64,000 nt of DNA from Bacillus chungangensis (GCF_030812995.1 NZ_JAUSTT010000017.1:48712-112711), one strand, 5' to 3'; shown: positions 26,652 through 38,160, numbered from the stretch's first letter. Translations and numbers: made by a program. The notes: generated by a model from the letters alone, not told the origin.

Positions 26652-26675
26652 TAGACGTTCATGTCTGAACGTCTA
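26652..26675 (-). terminator. Distal hairpin downstream of rnjA
   Basis: TAGACGTTCA-TGTC-TGAACGTCTA has perfect ten-base arms. On the minus strand it is followed by a run of seven T. Confidence 0.8.
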
Positions 26676-26708
26676 AAAAGCTTAGATAAGATTTTTGGTA
26701 TAGAAAAA

Positions 26709-26730
26709 GGGATACTTGTTAAAGTATCCC
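26709..26730 (-). terminator. Proximal terminator of rnjA
   Basis: GGGATACTT and AAGTATCCC arms enclose a four-base loop, with TTTTTC following on the minus strand. Together with the hairpin at 26652 this gives a double terminator. Confidence 0.8.
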
Positions 26731-26774
26731 CAATTTTCTTTTTGCCCTACATTTACTCCATACTTTTTTTCAGT

Positions 26775-28442
26775 TTACACTTCCATAATAATCGGCAGAA
26801 TCATAGGGCGTCGCTTTGTCTTTTCATAAAGGAAAGGTCCTAATGTATCACTAATTTCATTTTTAATTTGTGACCATTGCGACGTTTTTCTTTCCATTAC
26901 TTTTTCTAAATGCTTGGCAATTAAATGTTGTGCTTCATAAATAAGGTCTCCAGATTCTCTCATGTAGACAAAGCCGCGTGAGATAATATCAGGACCTGCT
27001 TCGATGGAGAATTTCTCCATATCGATCGAGACAACAACAATTACTAGCCCTTCTTCTGATAATATTTTACGGTCTCTAATAACAATATTTCCAATATCGC
27101 CAATACCGCTCCCGTCAATATATACAGTGCCCGCAGGGATTTTTCCAGTAATTTCAGCACTGTTCTCTGTTAACGCAAGCACTTCGCCATTATCCATGAT
27201 AAAGCAATTTTCTTCAGGAATACCGCAATCAATGGCTAGCTGAGTATGCATTTTTTGCATACGATATTCACCATGAATAGGCATAAAATACTTTGGCTTC
27301 ATTAATCTGAGCATCAACTTTTGTTCTTCTTGTCCGCCATGCCCAGATGTATGAATATCGTTTAAAGGTCCATGAATGACTTCTGCGCCAGCCCGATACA
27401 GTAGATTAATTGTCCGATTGACACTAATCGTATTGCCTGGAATTGGAGAAGAGGAAAAAACGACCGTATCACCAGGTTGGATTTGGATTTGTCGGTGGGT
27501 GCCATTTGCAATTCTCGAAAGAGCTGCCATTGGTTCCCCTTGGCTTCCTGTACAAAGGATTGTAATTTGGTTAGAAGGCAGCCGATTGATTTGTTGTGCA
27601 TCAATAAATGTATCTTTTGGATTGTGAATATATCCTAATTCTCGTCCAATTCTTATTGCTGCTTCCATGCTTCGTCCAAAGACAGCAATTTTTCTTCCGG
27701 TCGCAACTGCCGCATCTACAACCTGTTGCAGCCGATGAATATTAGAAGCAAATGTAGCAAAAATAATGCGTCCGTCTACTTTGCGAAAGATATCATTAAT
27801 GCTATCACCGACACGACGTTCAGACATTGTAAAGTGTGGAACTTCTGCATTTGTACTATCTGATAGAAGGCAAAGAGCTCCTTCCTTGCCGATTTCCGCC
27901 ATTTTCGTTAAGTTTGCCGGCTCGCCTACTGGTGTAAAATCAAATTTAAAATCACCTGTATGAACAATATTGCCAGCCGGTGTTTTTACAACAACTCCAT
28001 AAGAATCAGGAATACTGTGCGTCGTTCTAAAGAAAGAAACAGAGGTCTTTCGAAATTTAATCACATCGTCCTCTTTAATTTCATGAATAATAGCTTGTCT
28101 TAAAAGGCCATGTTCTTCCAATTTATTTCGAATAAGACCAAGAGCCAGTTTTCCGCCATAGATGGGAACGTTCACCTGTCTTAGTAAATAGGGGATGCCG
28201 CCAATATGGTCTTCGTGGCCATGCGTTACAAAAAGGCCTTTAATTTTATCCGCATTTTTTTCAAAATAAGAATAGTCTGGTATGACATAGTCAATTCCGA
28301 GCAGCTCATCTTCAGGAAATTTCATTCCAGCATCAATAATGATGAGCTCATCTTGGAATTGGACGCCATAGGTGTTTTTACCGATTTCACCTAAGCCGCC
28401 AATTGCAAACACAGCTGTTTGATTATTTTTTACAAATCTCAT
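26775..28442 (-). CDS. rnjA: Ribonuclease J1
   Basis: Starting at MRFVKNNQ (28442) the product is 555 residues, the same length as B. subtilis RNase J1. An upstream in-frame extension overlaps rpoY and is rejected. The metallo-beta-lactamase motif H74-x-H76-x-D78-H79 binds the catalytic metals. The beta-CASP domain includes [29 protein letters not shown] and the conserved C-terminal dimerisation domain ending [12 protein letters not shown] follow. The enzyme has 5'-3' exonuclease and endonuclease activity and is a main mRNA decay enzyme in Bacillus. It is translated 10 bases after rpoY, as in B. subtilis. Confidence 0.96.
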   Translation of the reverse strand: MRFVKNNQTAVFAIGGLGEIGKNTYGVQFQDELIIIDAGMKFPEDELLGIDYVIPDYSYFEKNADKIKGLFVTHGHEDHIGGIPYLLRQVNVPIYGGKLALGLIRNKLEEHGLLRQAIIHEIKEDDVIKFRKTSVSFFRTTHSIPDSYGVVVKTPAGNIVHTGDFKFDFTPVGEPANLTKMAEIGKEGALCLLSDSTNAEVPHFTMSERRVGDSINDIFRKVDGRIIFATFASNIHRLQQVVDAAVATGRKIAVFGRSMEAAIRIGRELGYIHNPKDTFIDAQQINRLPSNQITILCTGSQGEPMAALSRIANGTHRQIQIQPGDTVVFSSSPIPGNTISVNRTINLLYRAGAEVIHGPLNDIHTSGHGGQEEQKLMLRLMKPKYFMPIHGEYRMQKMHTQLAIDCGIPEENCFIMDNGEVLALTENSAEITGKIPAGTVYIDGSGIGDIGNIVIRDRKILSEEGLVIVVVSIDMEKFSIEAGPDIISRGFVYMRESGDLIYEAQHLIAKHLEKVMERKTSQWSQIKNEISDTLGPFLYEKTKRRPMILPIIMEV

Positions 28443-28452
28443 CTTCCGATCA

Positions 28453-28659
28453 TCACTCCAATACTTCAAAGTTTTCTTGTTTTTCTTCATACGATAAGTA
28501 TTGGCCATGCAGTTCCTGAATTAATTCAATATGAATGGAACGATCCTTTAACTTCTGGCGTACTTCTCGTTCTGAATCAGCTTTTAAATATAGTGCCTTT
28601 GTATTTTCCCGGACAGGCACTTGTTTTTCACTTTCTTGATAATAAACCTTATAAATCAT
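28453..28659 (-). CDS. rpoY: RNA polymerase epsilon subunit RpoY (YkzG)
   Basis: This 68-residue protein begins [19 protein letters not shown], the characteristic start of the epsilon/YkzG family, and has the family's usual length. Epsilon binds the beta' jaw region of RNA polymerase and resembles phage Gp2 in fold. It lies directly upstream of rnjA in the conserved rpoY-rnjA operon. GGAGAGAAG precedes the start. Confidence 0.93.
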   Translation of the reverse strand: MIYKVYYQESEKQVPVRENTKALYLKADSEREVRQKLKDRSIHIELIQELHGQYLSYEEKQENFEVLE

Positions 28660-28923
28660 TTTCTTCTCTCCTTACTCCGTTATCAAAATGCGCTTCTTTT
28701 ATTATATATAAAAACATCTGTGATTGCATGTTTTTCCTACGAATACTCATTTGCCGCTACTCTGTTGCATCATGCTCCTGGTTAGATTAGACTGAAAACA
28801 TATATGAAAACAATCTAGTCTGACAAGAAATTCTCCTATTCAGTTGAGGCAGAATTCCTTTGGTTTATGCAGCTATAAATGGAAGGCTCGTTACTTTACC
28901 AATTGGAAAGGGTGTATAAAGAA
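28660..28923. other. Upstream region of rpoY-rnjA
   Basis: This AT-rich leader carries a TATAAT-like hexamer on the minus strand near 28709, a possible promoter for rpoY-rnjA whose -35 is weak. No ORF or repeat is supported here. Confidence 0.4.
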
Positions 28924-28926
28924 GAA

Positions 28927-28947
28927 GCCCTCCGCAGAAAAGAGGGC
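28927..28947 (-). terminator. Terminator of the small minus-strand unit
   Basis: GCCCTC and GAGGGC arms lie six bases after the stop of the 23-codon ORF. The minus strand continues with TTCTTCTTT. Confidence 0.6.
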
Positions 28948-28953
28948 ATAACA

Positions 28954-29025
28954 TTAAGCTATCGACTTTTTTCTAAGTAAATCTTTCCACTGTTTCAAAA
29001 GCTTTTTTCTGAGCTTCTTTAACAT
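28954..29025 (-). CDS. Small cationic amphipathic peptide (23 residues)
   Basis: The ORF reads MLKKLRKKLLKQW, then KDLLRKKSIA. About ten of 23 residues are Lys or Arg, and the Leu residues recur every three to four positions, so an amphipathic helix is likely. GGGAG lies ten bases before the ATG, and a hairpin terminator follows the stop after six bases. Upstream on the same strand are a TATAAT hexamer and a 15-base perfect palindrome. This looks like a complete transcription unit of about 200 bases, not a chance ORF. No known family is recognised. It could be membrane-active (toxin or signalling peptide) or a leader of a small RNA. Confidence 0.6.
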   Translation of the reverse strand: MLKKLRKKLLKQWKDLLRKKSIA

Positions 29026-29119
29026 GGTGGATCAACTCCCTATTTCTATTTTAAATCATTCTGGCCCAAAGTGAAAGAACGCTTGGCCATTTTTTAATGA
29101 ATTATTTTTTTACAGAATC

Positions 29120-29147
29120 TGTCGTTAAACGACATACACTCATTATA
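29120..29147 (-). promoter_or_regulatory. Promoter -10 and palindromic operator for the 23-residue peptide unit
   Basis: On the minus strand TATAAT (29147-29142) is followed by TGTCGTT-T-AACGACA (29134-29120), a perfect 15-base palindrome placed at the expected transcription start. A TTGACA occurs nine bases before TATAAT, too close to be its -35. Confidence 0.5.
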
Positions 29148-29356
29148 TTGTATGCATGTCAAGGTATTTTTAATATGTATAAATATGGCATTCCCCAAGT
29201 AAAAGACGCTTTGTCGCCATTTATATCGAGAGAATAGATTCACCTAAAATGTTACTGTTAAATCTACATAATATTGCAAGTTAAAACGGAAGTTGACAAA
29301 AAAAATGTAAGAAGATAGGGTTATAGCATACAGAGAAAAGTTTAAGGGGTTATAAA

Positions 29357-30133
29357 ATGGACAAGATTGTGTTTTTTGACATAGATGGAACCCTGCTGGA
29401 TCATGAAAAAAAATTGCCTGCGTCAACGAAGCGTTCCATCAAGATACTGCAGGATAATGGTGTTTATGTAGCAATTGCGACAGGTCGAGCACCCTTTATG
29501 TTTGAAAACCTGCGCAAGGAATTAAATATTGATTCTTTTATTAGCTTTAATGGGCAATATGTTGTATTCGAAAATGAAATTATTTATAAAAATCCCCTGT
29601 CGAAGCAGTATCTAAGGCAGTTAGTTGATTTTTCAGAGCAAAATAATCATTCGTTGGTATTTATGAATGATCGATTAATGAAAGCAAATGTCGGTCATGA
29701 TTCTGCGATTGAAAAAAGCTTGAAAAGCCTTGAGTTTGGTCATCCAGAATATGATGAGTTCTTTTACGAACATAAAGATATTTACCAGGTGCTACTTTTT
29801 TGCGAACAGAATGAAGAAGAGATTTATAAAGTAAAATACCCTCATTTTCATTTTATTCGCTGGCATGAATTTTCTTTAGATATTATTCCTAACGGAGGTT
29901 CAAAGGCTGAAGGAATCAAAAAAATGATTGCACGGCTTGGCTTCGAGATGGAGGATGTCTACGCATTCGGAGATGGATTGAACGATATTGAAATGTTGGA
30001 AACTGTCGGTAATGGTGTAGCAATGGGAAACGGTCATGAACTAGCTAAAAAAGCAGCGACTTATGAAACAAGCAGTGTTGAGGAAGATGGTATTTTTAAA
30101 GGCTTAAAAAAATTAGGACTGATTTCAAGCTAG
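29357..30133 (+). CDS. ykrA: Cof-type HAD hydrolase (YkrA)
   Basis: This 258-residue HAD-superfamily phosphatase has motif I DIDGTLLD with nucleophile D8 and acid/base D10, motif II at ATGR, and motifs III/IV in GGSKAEGI and FGDGLNDIEML. A type IIB cap domain occupies about 85-185. Such enzymes remove phosphate from sugar phosphates, FMN or pyridoxal phosphate; the substrate here is not evident. The position between rpoY/rnjA and def matches B. subtilis ykrA. AAGGGG precedes the ATG. Confidence 0.88.
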   Translation: MDKIVFFDIDGTLLDHEKKLPASTKRSIKILQDNGVYVAIATGRAPFMFENLRKELNIDSFISFNGQYVVFENEIIYKNPLSKQYLRQLVDFSEQNNHSLVFMNDRLMKANVGHDSAIEKSLKSLEFGHPEYDEFFYEHKDIYQVLLFCEQNEEEIYKVKYPHFHFIRWHEFSLDIIPNGGSKAEGIKKMIARLGFEMEDVYAFGDGLNDIEMLETVGNGVAMGNGHELAKKAATYETSSVEEDGIFKGLKKLGLISS

Positions 30134-30158
30134 CGTGCTTGAATTTTTTGCTTGATCA

Positions 30159-30201
30159 TTTACAATCCCCTATTGATCATTCGTCAATAGGGGATTGTAA
30201 A
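30159..30201. terminator. Terminator between ykrA and def
   Basis: TTTACAATCCCCTATTGA and TCAATAGGGGATTGTAAA form an 18-base perfect stem with a seven-base loop. It lies between convergent genes and probably acts in both directions. Confidence 0.85.
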
Positions 30202-30329
30202 GCTTTATATGCAAATTGAAAGGTTATCGAAGACGAAAATTTGATTTTCGAGAAGGATGAAAAACAACTGCGCGTACATAACAATACATCATCACTTCTT
30301 CTCTCTCCAAAGATCATGAGACTGTCATC

Positions 30330-30884
30330 TTAACGCCCGACAGGGGTTGCACCTTCAATTTTTTTAAAAGGATCTTTCTTGTCAATGTGATCGTAAAATA
30401 ATACCCCGTTCAGATGATCGATCTCGTGTTGAAAAACAATAGCAGGCAACCCTTTCAAGCGAATTTTTAATTTGTTGCCATCGATATCAAAGCCTGTAAC
30501 TGTGATCCTCTCAGAACGAACGACATATCCGGGAATGTTTTCTTCGATTGACAAACACCCTTCACCATATGTTAAATATGCTTGCTGTACAGAGTGGCTA
30601 ATGATTTTAGGGTTGAAAAGTGCGAAACTATATAGTTTATCTTTTTCATCAGTTACGTGAACAGCAATCATCCGCTTCGATACATTTATTTGGGGAGCGG
30701 CTAAACCAATACCAGGCCGAAGTCCATATTTTTCAGCTGTTTCTTCGTCTTGGCTATTTAATAAATATTCGTGCAAGCTTTTTAAAATGGCCTGATCCTC
30801 CGGTGAAGGCGGCATTTCTACTTCTTGAGCGATCATTCTTAATGTTGGATGGCCATCCAGGATAATATCTTTTTTTGTAATCAA
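30330..30884 (-). CDS. def: Peptide deformylase
   Basis: This 184-residue metalloenzyme removes the N-formyl group from nascent proteins. All three motifs are intact: GIGLAAPQ (58-65), EGCLS (108-112, C110 a metal ligand) and HEIDH (153-157, two metal ligands and the catalytic Glu). The insertion before motif 2 and the length match the longer type 2 deformylases, DefB/YkrB of B. subtilis, consistent with position beside ykyA. It is transcribed divergently from ykyA. Confidence 0.95.
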   Translation of the reverse strand: MITKKDIILDGHPTLRMIAQEVEMPPSPEDQAILKSLHEYLLNSQDEETAEKYGLRPGIGLAAPQINVSKRMIAVHVTDEKDKLYSFALFNPKIISHSVQQAYLTYGEGCLSIEENIPGYVVRSERITVTGFDIDGNKLKIRLKGLPAIVFQHEIDHLNGVLFYDHIDKKDPFKKIEGATPVGR

Positions 30885-30984
30885 ATTGTTTCACCTCTGT
30901 CAAAAATGAATATGAAATAAGTCTACCAATAGAAGAACATTGTTGCCAATGATTTTACTCGATGTGTATATAAGGAGGAATATG

Positions 30985-31641
30985 ATGCGAAAAGCAGCCA
31001 AATCGATTTTCATAATGATGATGGCATCACTTCTTAGCGGGTGTTTCCATATGACATCACCAGAAGAAACGATCTATACTATCTTTGAAAAAACCGTAGA
31101 GAAAGAAAAAGATTTTAAAGAGCTCCAACAACCCCTTGTTGAATTGGAAAAAAAAGAATCAGCTATCTATGATCAGATAATGGAACTTGGCATGAAAGAG
31201 TTCACAAAAATAAAAAAACTTGCAGATGATGCGCTTCTAAATGTTGATGAGCGTGAAAATATGATGGTAAAAGAACAAGAAGCTATGAATGCATCACAGG
31301 AAGAATTCGAAAAAGCGAAGGAATATATCGACAAAATCAAAGAAAAAGAGCTTAAAAAAGCTGCGAATGATTTATATATTTTGATGAAGAAGCGTTACCA
31401 AGCACATGAAATATTATTTGACATATATAAGGAAGGATTGGAAGCTGACCGCCAGTTATATCGACTTTTTAAAGATGAGGAACTAGAATATGATGTATTA
31501 GAAGGACAAATTGAAGTAACGAATACACACTATGCAAAGCTGCTTGAAGCAAATAATCAATTTAATGAAGCAACCGAAGAATTCAATGAGAAAAAGTTAG
31601 TTTTTTATCAGCAGGCTGGAATCCAAGTAGAAGCACAGTAA
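30985..31641 (+). CDS. ykyA: YkyA-like putative cell-wall-binding lipoprotein
   Basis: The ATG at 30985 is six bases from AAGGAGG. The 218-residue product has a lipoprotein signal with lipobox LLSGC (C20). The rest is a highly charged, almost wholly helical domain with long coiled-coil heptads. No catalytic motif is visible. The family (DUF/YkyA) is found just upstream of pdhA in Bacillus, as here. It is anchored on the outer face of the membrane; its role is unknown. Confidence 0.85.
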   Translation: MRKAAKSIFIMMMASLLSGCFHMTSPEETIYTIFEKTVEKEKDFKELQQPLVELEKKESAIYDQIMELGMKEFTKIKKLADDALLNVDERENMMVKEQEAMNASQEEFEKAKEYIDKIKEKELKKAANDLYILMKKRYQAHEILFDIYKEGLEADRQLYRLFKDEELEYDVLEGQIEVTNTHYAKLLEANNQFNEATEEFNEKKLVFYQQAGIQVEAQ

Positions 31642-31670
31642 CATATCATCCTGTTTTTACATATACCATG

Positions 31671-31709
31671 AAAGCGACAAAAAAGCGAATGCTTTTGCGT
31701 CGCTTTTTC
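31671..31709 (+). terminator. Terminator after ykyA
   Basis: AAAGCGAC...GTCGCTTT stem with an inner AAAAGC/GCTTTT pairing, followed by a T run. Confidence 0.85.
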
Positions 31710-31894
31710 TGTTTGTAAAATGATTCTTTGGAAGAAACGCATAAGATACGGCAAATATTGCTAATATATAACAGTTAACATTTTTTATTTCTTTATAGTA
31801 CAGATATATATTTTTATTGATACAGTTTTAAGAAATGAGGGATAAAAAAAGATTGATTTACTGTTTCATTTAAGAAAGAATCGATGCTATTTCA

Positions 31895-31923
31895 TTGACG
31901 AACGATTATTTATAAGGTATTCT
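31895..31923 (+). promoter_or_regulatory. Candidate promoter of the pdh operon
   Basis: TTGACG (31895-31900) and TATTCT (31918-31923) are 17 bases apart, leaving a leader of about 230 bases before pdhA. Nothing else was recognised in the 31710-32159 gap. Confidence 0.45.
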
Positions 31924-32099
31924 TGATTACAAATCAACATTACTTTGTATTATTCCTTTTTTATATTTTAGTAATACAGTTTGGCTTGAAAAAGGAAACA
32001 GGTTACTCACTGCTTGCTTCCACAAAAAATAACACAAAACATCTTAAGAGAAGCATTGAGGGTATGATGCTGCTTTTACTGCATCGTCTAGATAGTTAA

Positions 32100-33278
<1,179 letters not shown>

Positions 33279-33280
33279 CA

Positions 33281-34258
33281 ATGGCGCAAATGACAATGAT
33301 ACAAGCAATTACAAATGCATTGGCTACAGAGCTGCGTAATGATGAAAATGTACTTGTCTTCGGGGAAGACGTTGGTGTAAACGGCGGTGTATTCCGAGCA
33401 ACTGAAGGTCTTCAAAAAGAATTTGGCGAAGATCGCGTATTTGATACGCCACTTGCCGAATCAGCAATCGGCGGTTTAGCGATCGGCCTTTCATTACAAG
33501 GCTTCCGACCTGTGCCTGAAATCCAATTTTTTGGTTTCGTTTATGAAGTAATGGACTCTATTAGCGGACAATTAGCTAGAATGCGTTATCGTTCTGGCGG
33601 TGTCTATCATGCTCCTGTTACGATTCGCTCACCATTTGGAGGCGGTGTTCATACACCTGAACTTCATGCTGATAGTTTAGAAGGACTGATGGCACAGCAG
33701 CCTGGCTTGAAAGTCGTCATTCCATCAACTCCTTATGATGCTAAAGGCTTATTGTTATCTGCAATTCGCGACAATGATCCAGTCATTTTCTTGGAGCATA
33801 TGAAACTTTATCGTTCATTCCGCCAAGAAGTACCGGAAGAGGAATATACAATCCCATTAGGCAAAGCAGATATTAAGCGAGAAGGGAAAGATATTTCTAT
33901 TATTACTTACGGGGCAATGGTACATGAATCATTAAAAGCAGCAGATGAGTTAGAGAAAGAAGGCATTTTTGCCGAAGTAATTGATCTCATGACGATCAGT
34001 CCACTTGACATTGAAACAATTGTTTCTTCTGTTGAAAAAACAAATCGTGCAATTGTTGTGCAAGAAGCTCAAAAACAAGCAGGTATTGCGGCAAATGTTG
34101 TAGCTGAAATCAATGATCGGGCGATTTTAAGTTTGGAAGCCCCAGTATTAAGGGTTGCTGCTCCAGATACTGTTTACCCATTTTCTCAAGCAGAACCTGT
34201 GTGGCTGCCAAATTATAAAGATATTTTAGAAACTGCTAAGAAGGTATTGGAATTTTAA
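33281..34258 (+). CDS. pdhB: Pyruvate dehydrogenase E1 component, beta subunit
   Basis: This 325-residue transketolase-like subunit starts two bases after the pdhA stop, indicating translational coupling. The ThDP-activating Glu region ([11 protein letters not shown]) and the central RSPFGGG segment are present, and the C-terminal transketolase domain begins near residue 200 ([10 protein letters not shown]). It pairs with PdhA to form the E1 active sites. Confidence 0.96.
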   Translation: MAQMTMIQAITNALATELRNDENVLVFGEDVGVNGGVFRATEGLQKEFGEDRVFDTPLAESAIGGLAIGLSLQGFRPVPEIQFFGFVYEVMDSISGQLARMRYRSGGVYHAPVTIRSPFGGGVHTPELHADSLEGLMAQQPGLKVVIPSTPYDAKGLLLSAIRDNDPVIFLEHMKLYRSFRQEVPEEEYTIPLGKADIKREGKDISIITYGAMVHESLKAADELEKEGIFAEVIDLMTISPLDIETIVSSVEKTNRAIVVQEAQKQAGIAANVVAEINDRAILSLEAPVLRVAAPDTVYPFSQAEPVWLPNYKDILETAKKVLEF

Positions 34259-34303
34259 TTAGGAAAATAATAACGTAAAATGATTGAGCGCTCATTTGAG
34301 GAA

Positions 34304-34322
34304 GGGAGAAAGTTTTTCTCCC
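34304..34322 (+). other. Hairpin between pdhB and pdhC
   Basis: GGGAGAAA-GTT-TTTCTCCC is a short perfect hairpin in the 98-base gap, followed by TGTATTGT. It could be a weak attenuator or an RNA-processing/stability element that sets E1 to E2/E3 ratios. Confidence 0.5.
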
Positions 34323-34356
34323 TGTATTGTACAGTAGATTATAGGAGGGTGAAGAA

Positions 34357-35664
34357 ATGTCATTTCAATTTAAGCTACCAGATATCGGTGAAGGCATCCA
34401 TGAAGGCGAAATTGTAAAATGGTTTGTGAAGCCTGGTGATAAAATCGAAGAAGATGACGTGCTTTGTGAAGTTCAAAATGATAAAGCTGTTGTAGAAATC
34501 CCATCACCAGTAACAGGAACTGTAGAAAAACTTTTTGTTGAAGAAGGAACAGTTGCTATTGTTGGAGATGTACTTGTGACAATAGATGCACCTGGTTATG
34601 AAGACATAAAATTTAAAGGCGACCACGGTGAAGAGAATGAACAGGAAGAAAAAGCAGCAGATCAGGATAAGGCCGCTGCTGAAGAGAAGCAAACGGTTGA
34701 AACGAGCAAAGAAGCAGATGTTGATCCCACAGCACGAGTCATTGCAATGCCATCAGTGAGAAAATATGCCCGTGAAAAAGACATTGATATTCGTCAAGTT
34801 AATGGAAGCGGCAAAAATGGCCGTGTACTTAAAGAAGATATTGACGCATTCTCAGCTGGCGATGCACAACAAGCTCCGCAAGCAGAAGCTGTTTCTACAC
34901 AACCTGTTGATGCAAAAGCAGAGAAAAATGAAAAAATGCCGATTGTAATACCAGAGGGACCAGATCCTGAAACAAGAGAACAAATGAGTGGTATTCGCAA
35001 AGCTATTGCTAAAGCAATGGTGAATTCGAAACATACTGCACCACATGTAACACTGATGGATGAAATAGATGTAACGAAACTAGTAAGTCACCGCAAAAAA
35101 TTCAAAGAAGTTGCGGCAGAAAAAAATATCAAGCTTACTTTCTTGCCATATATTGTGAAAGCATTAGTAAGTGCACTTCGTGAGTTCCCTATTTTAAATT
35201 CATCAGTCGATGACGAAGCTGGGGAAATTATTCATAAACATTATTATCATATCGGTATTGCTGCAGATACAGATAAAGGACTCTTAGTTCCAGTAATTAA
35301 AAATGCCGATCGCAAATCAATGTTCCAAATTTCTGCTAAAATCAATGAATTAGCTGTAAAAGCAAGAGATGGCAAGCTCGCGCCAACTGAAATGAAAGGA
35401 TCATCTTGCTCCATTACGAATATTGGCTCTGCTGGCGGGCAATGGTTTACACCAGTAATTAATCATCCTGAAGTAGCGATCCTTGGAGTTGGTAGAATTT
35501 CAGAAAAACCGATTGTCAAAAATGGTGAAATTATAGCTGCACATGTGTTAGCATTATCATTGAGCTTTGATCATCGAGTTGTCGATGGAGCTACTGCTCA
35601 ATATGCGCTCAATCATATAAAGCGTCTATTGAACGATCCAGAATTATTACTAATGGAGGCGTAA
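34357..35664 (+). CDS. pdhC: Dihydrolipoamide acetyltransferase E2 of pyruvate dehydrogenase
   Basis: This 435-residue E2 has a single lipoyl domain (1-80, lipoylated K43 in NDKAVVE). A charged/Ala-rich linker is followed by a peripheral subunit-binding domain (about 128-165, [18 protein letters not shown]). A second flexible linker leads to the catalytic domain (about 205-435) with the active-site [11 protein letters not shown]2 forms the icosahedral core that transfers acetyl to CoA. GGAGGGTG precedes the ATG. Confidence 0.96.
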   Translation: MSFQFKLPDIGEGIHEGEIVKWFVKPGDKIEEDDVLCEVQNDKAVVEIPSPVTGTVEKLFVEEGTVAIVGDVLVTIDAPGYEDIKFKGDHGEENEQEEKAADQDKAAAEEKQTVETSKEADVDPTARVIAMPSVRKYAREKDIDIRQVNGSGKNGRVLKEDIDAFSAGDAQQAPQAEAVSTQPVDAKAEKNEKMPIVIPEGPDPETREQMSGIRKAIAKAMVNSKHTAPHVTLMDEIDVTKLVSHRKKFKEVAAEKNIKLTFLPYIVKALVSALREFPILNSSVDDEAGEIIHKHYYHIGIAADTDKGLLVPVIKNADRKSMFQISAKINELAVKARDGKLAPTEMKGSSCSITNIGSAGGQWFTPVINHPEVAILGVGRISEKPIVKNGEIIAAHVLALSLSFDHRVVDGATAQYALNHIKRLLNDPELLLMEA

Positions 35665-35668
35665 GATC

Positions 35669-37078
35669 ATGGTTGTAGGAGATTTTCCGATCGAAACAGA
35701 CACAATTGTTATTGGGGCAGGTCCAGGAGGCTATGTTGCTGCAATTCGTGCCGCACAATTAGGCCAAAAAGTAACAATCGTAGAGAAAGCATCAGTTGGC
35801 GGTGTTTGTTTAAATGTAGGCTGTATTCCATCTAAAGCATTGATTACAGCTGGCCATAAGTATCATGATATGAAAAATGCAGGAAACATTGGAATTACTG
35901 CAGATCACGTAAAAGTAGATTTTTCAAAAGTACAAGAATGGAAAGCAAGTGTTGTCAACAGACTTACTGGCGGTGTCGAAGCGCTTTTAAAAGGCAATAA
36001 AGTCGATATTGTCAGAGGGGAAGCATATTTTGTTGATGGAAATACTGTGCGTGTTATGGATGAAAAATCATCACAAACATACAAGTTTCAACATGCGATC
36101 ATTGCAACTGGTTCACGTCCGATTGAAATACCTGGATTCAAATACTCTGAGCGCGTGATAGATTCTACAGGTGCACTAGGTTTGAAAGAAATTCCAGAAA
36201 AACTAGTTGTTATCGGTGGAGGTTATATTGGTTCCGAGCTTGGAACTGCCTATGCTAATCTTGGAACAAAAGTAACAATCCTTGAAGGCGGAGATGAAAT
36301 CCTTGGCGGTTTCGAAAAACAAATGAGTGCACTTGTGAAACGTAATCTTAAGAAAAAAGGTGTCGAAATTGTTACGAAAGCAATGGCCAAAGGGGTTAAA
36401 GAAACAGACAATGGAGTTGTCGTTTCTTACGAAGCAAAAGGTGAAGAGAAGACAGTGGAAGCGGATTATGTTCTAGTGACAGTTGGCCGTCGTCCAAACA
36501 CGGATGAAATGGGACTAGAGCAAGCTGGCGTGGAAATGACAGACCGTGGCATCATTAAGATTGACAAGCAGTGCCGTACAAATGTACCAAGCATTTTTGC
36601 GATTGGCGACGTTGTGGAAGGGCCGCCACTTGCACATAAAGCATCTTATGAAGGTAAAATTGCAGCTGAAGCAATTTCAGGACAAGCGGCTGAAATTGAT
36701 TATTTAGGCATTCCAGCAGTTGTTTTTGTAGAGCCTGAGCTAGCTTCTGTAGGCTATACAGAAAAAGAAGCAAAAGAAGAAGGATTGGAAATCATCGCAG
36801 CTAAATTCCCGTTTGCAGCTAATGGTCGAGCGTTATCTTTAAACGAGACAGATGGATTCGTGAAGCTGATAACAAGAAAAGAAGATGGATTAGTGATCGG
36901 TGGGCAAATTGCTGGTGCAAATGCATCTGACATGATTTCGGAGATTGGTCTTGCGATTGAGGCAGGTATGACTGCTGAGGATATTGCAATGACGATCCAC
37001 GCTCACCCAACGTTGGGTGAGATTACGATGGAAGCTGCTGAAGTAGCACTTGGTACGCCAATTCATATAGTAAAGTAA
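35669..37078 (+). CDS. pdhD: Dihydrolipoamide dehydrogenase E3
   Basis: This 469-residue flavoprotein has an FAD motif IGAGPGG, the redox-active disulfide C47/C52 in [14 protein letters not shown], a NAD motif [13 protein letters not shown] and the C-terminal catalytic dyad region AHPTLGE. It reoxidises the lipoyl groups of E2 with NAD+ and probably also serves other 2-oxoacid complexes. It starts four bases after pdhC. Confidence 0.96.
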   Translation: MVVGDFPIETDTIVIGAGPGGYVAAIRAAQLGQKVTIVEKASVGGVCLNVGCIPSKALITAGHKYHDMKNAGNIGITADHVKVDFSKVQEWKASVVNRLTGGVEALLKGNKVDIVRGEAYFVDGNTVRVMDEKSSQTYKFQHAIIATGSRPIEIPGFKYSERVIDSTGALGLKEIPEKLVVIGGGYIGSELGTAYANLGTKVTILEGGDEILGGFEKQMSALVKRNLKKKGVEIVTKAMAKGVKETDNGVVVSYEAKGEEKTVEADYVLVTVGRRPNTDEMGLEQAGVEMTDRGIIKIDKQCRTNVPSIFAIGDVVEGPPLAHKASYEGKIAAEAISGQAAEIDYLGIPAVVFVEPELASVGYTEKEAKEEGLEIIAAKFPFAANGRALSLNETDGFVKLITRKEDGLVIGGQIAGANASDMISEIGLAIEAGMTAEDIAMTIHAHPTLGEITMEAAEVALGTPIHIVK

Positions 37079-37139
37079 TGATACATCTAAGCTGTTCTTT
37101 GTTTTGAAGCACAGAATCTTTTAATCGTTTAATAAATAC

Positions 37140-37183
37140 AAAAAGCATCGCCCTGCAAGGATACGTATGGGCGATGCTTTTTC
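37140..37183 (+). terminator. Terminator of the pdh operon
   Basis: AAAAAGCATCGCCC and GGGCGATGCTTTTT form a strong stem with flanking A and T tracts, so it may also end slp transcription on the minus strand. Confidence 0.92.
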
Positions 37184-37203
37184 TTTTTGAGCACTATAGC
37201 AGA

Positions 37204-37578
37204 TCACTTATTGCGCGCATCTAATGCTTTGGAAATAGATCGAATGATATCTTCTTTCATTGCTTCTCCCTGAATACGAACAATTGTTTTATTATGAAAG
37301 ATAATGACAAGTGCAGGGAGAGAAGAAACATGATATTGTCGATATTTATCTTTTCTATCACGGTGATTAACAACTTCCATATGTATAAAAACATGTGGAT
37401 ATTGCCTTTTTAGTTCAATAAGTGCATCATAATAGGGCGTTTCAAGTAGATTATTTTCAGGATTGGAAAAAAAGATAATTTGTTCTTTATTCCCCTCATT
37501 TATCGGAACAGCCTCTCTTTTTTCACACCCAGATATTAAGACCATAGCCATTATGCACAATACTTTTAAATATTTCAT
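37204..37578 (-). CDS. slp: Small lipoprotein Slp, thioredoxin-like fold without CxxC
   Basis: This 124-residue protein has a lipoprotein signal with lipobox LISGC (C18). The remaining domain has thioredoxin-like features: a strand FIHMEVVN, then a SSLPALVII segment with the usual cis-Pro, and FHNKTIVRIQGE. There is no CxxC, so it is not a redox thioredoxin. The position between pdhD and speA matches slp (peptidoglycan-associated lipoprotein) of B. subtilis, although orientation should be compared. The start at 37578 follows GGTGATGG. Confidence 0.75.
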   Translation of the reverse strand: MKYLKVLCIMAMVLISGCEKREAVPINEGNKEQIIFFSNPENNLLETPYYDALIELKRQYPHVFIHMEVVNHRDRKDKYRQYHVSSLPALVIIFHNKTIVRIQGEAMKEDIIRSISKALDARNK

Positions 37579-37789
37579 GCCCATCACCGCTTTTTAATCG
37601 TATTTAATCAGTGATCTCTTTAAGAAGTGATCTTTCTTTATGTTGCCATCATATATCTATAGCCTTAAGATTCGTTGCTTGAAGCTAGCGGTTTTATGAA
37701 CATCCATTAAAAAATATTCATTTCCATTCTATCATGATGGCAGCTACATTCACTGATTTTTCTCTGGAAATATCATATTGTATACACCG

Positions 37790-37994
37790 TTTATCCCACA
37801 TCTAACTGGCAGTAATACCCCCACCTCAAGAGTAAGAGGAGAATCGAAGAAGTCTAGGTGGGGGATAACTGAAATTCAAATGTCCGATTGGTTCGGGCCA
37901 ACAGGAGCGTTGCGACAGGACGTCGCGCTTTTAGCTTGAGATCCTTTGTATGTAGGATGAGAGAAACCCCCCATTCATGGAAGTTTCACTTTAT
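37790..37994. repeat. Dispersed hairpin-rich repeat, copy R3
   Basis: Both ends match R1 and R2 (TTTATCCCACATCTAACTGG; GGAAGTTTCACTTTAT). The middle carries a segment absent from R1/R2: CCAACAGGAGCGTTGCGACA, then a stretch ending GCTTGAGATCCTTTGTATG. R4, R5 and R6 contain related sequence. The rest of the 37579-38160 gap is AT-rich with nothing I can support. Confidence 0.85.
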
Positions 37995-38160
37995 GAGCAT
38001 AGAAGCTACTTTATATTTTATCATAATGCTGTACTAACCTCCTGTTAGTAACAAAAATGTTAAATAACTGAAATCATTTAGACAAAGTGAGAGTAGAAGA
38101 AATATTGAAATAGTGTAATATATTAAGTGTAATACACATAATATGTTATACAAAATGGGC

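Noticed and set aside
28443..28508. N-terminal extension of RNase J1 to 577 residues
   Set aside because: It would overlap rpoY by over 50 bases and lacks a ribosome binding site; the start at 28442 gives the family length of 555.
29142..29165. TTGACA with TATAAT as a complete promoter
   Set aside because: The two hexamers are only nine bases apart, incompatible with a SigA promoter; only the -10 was kept.
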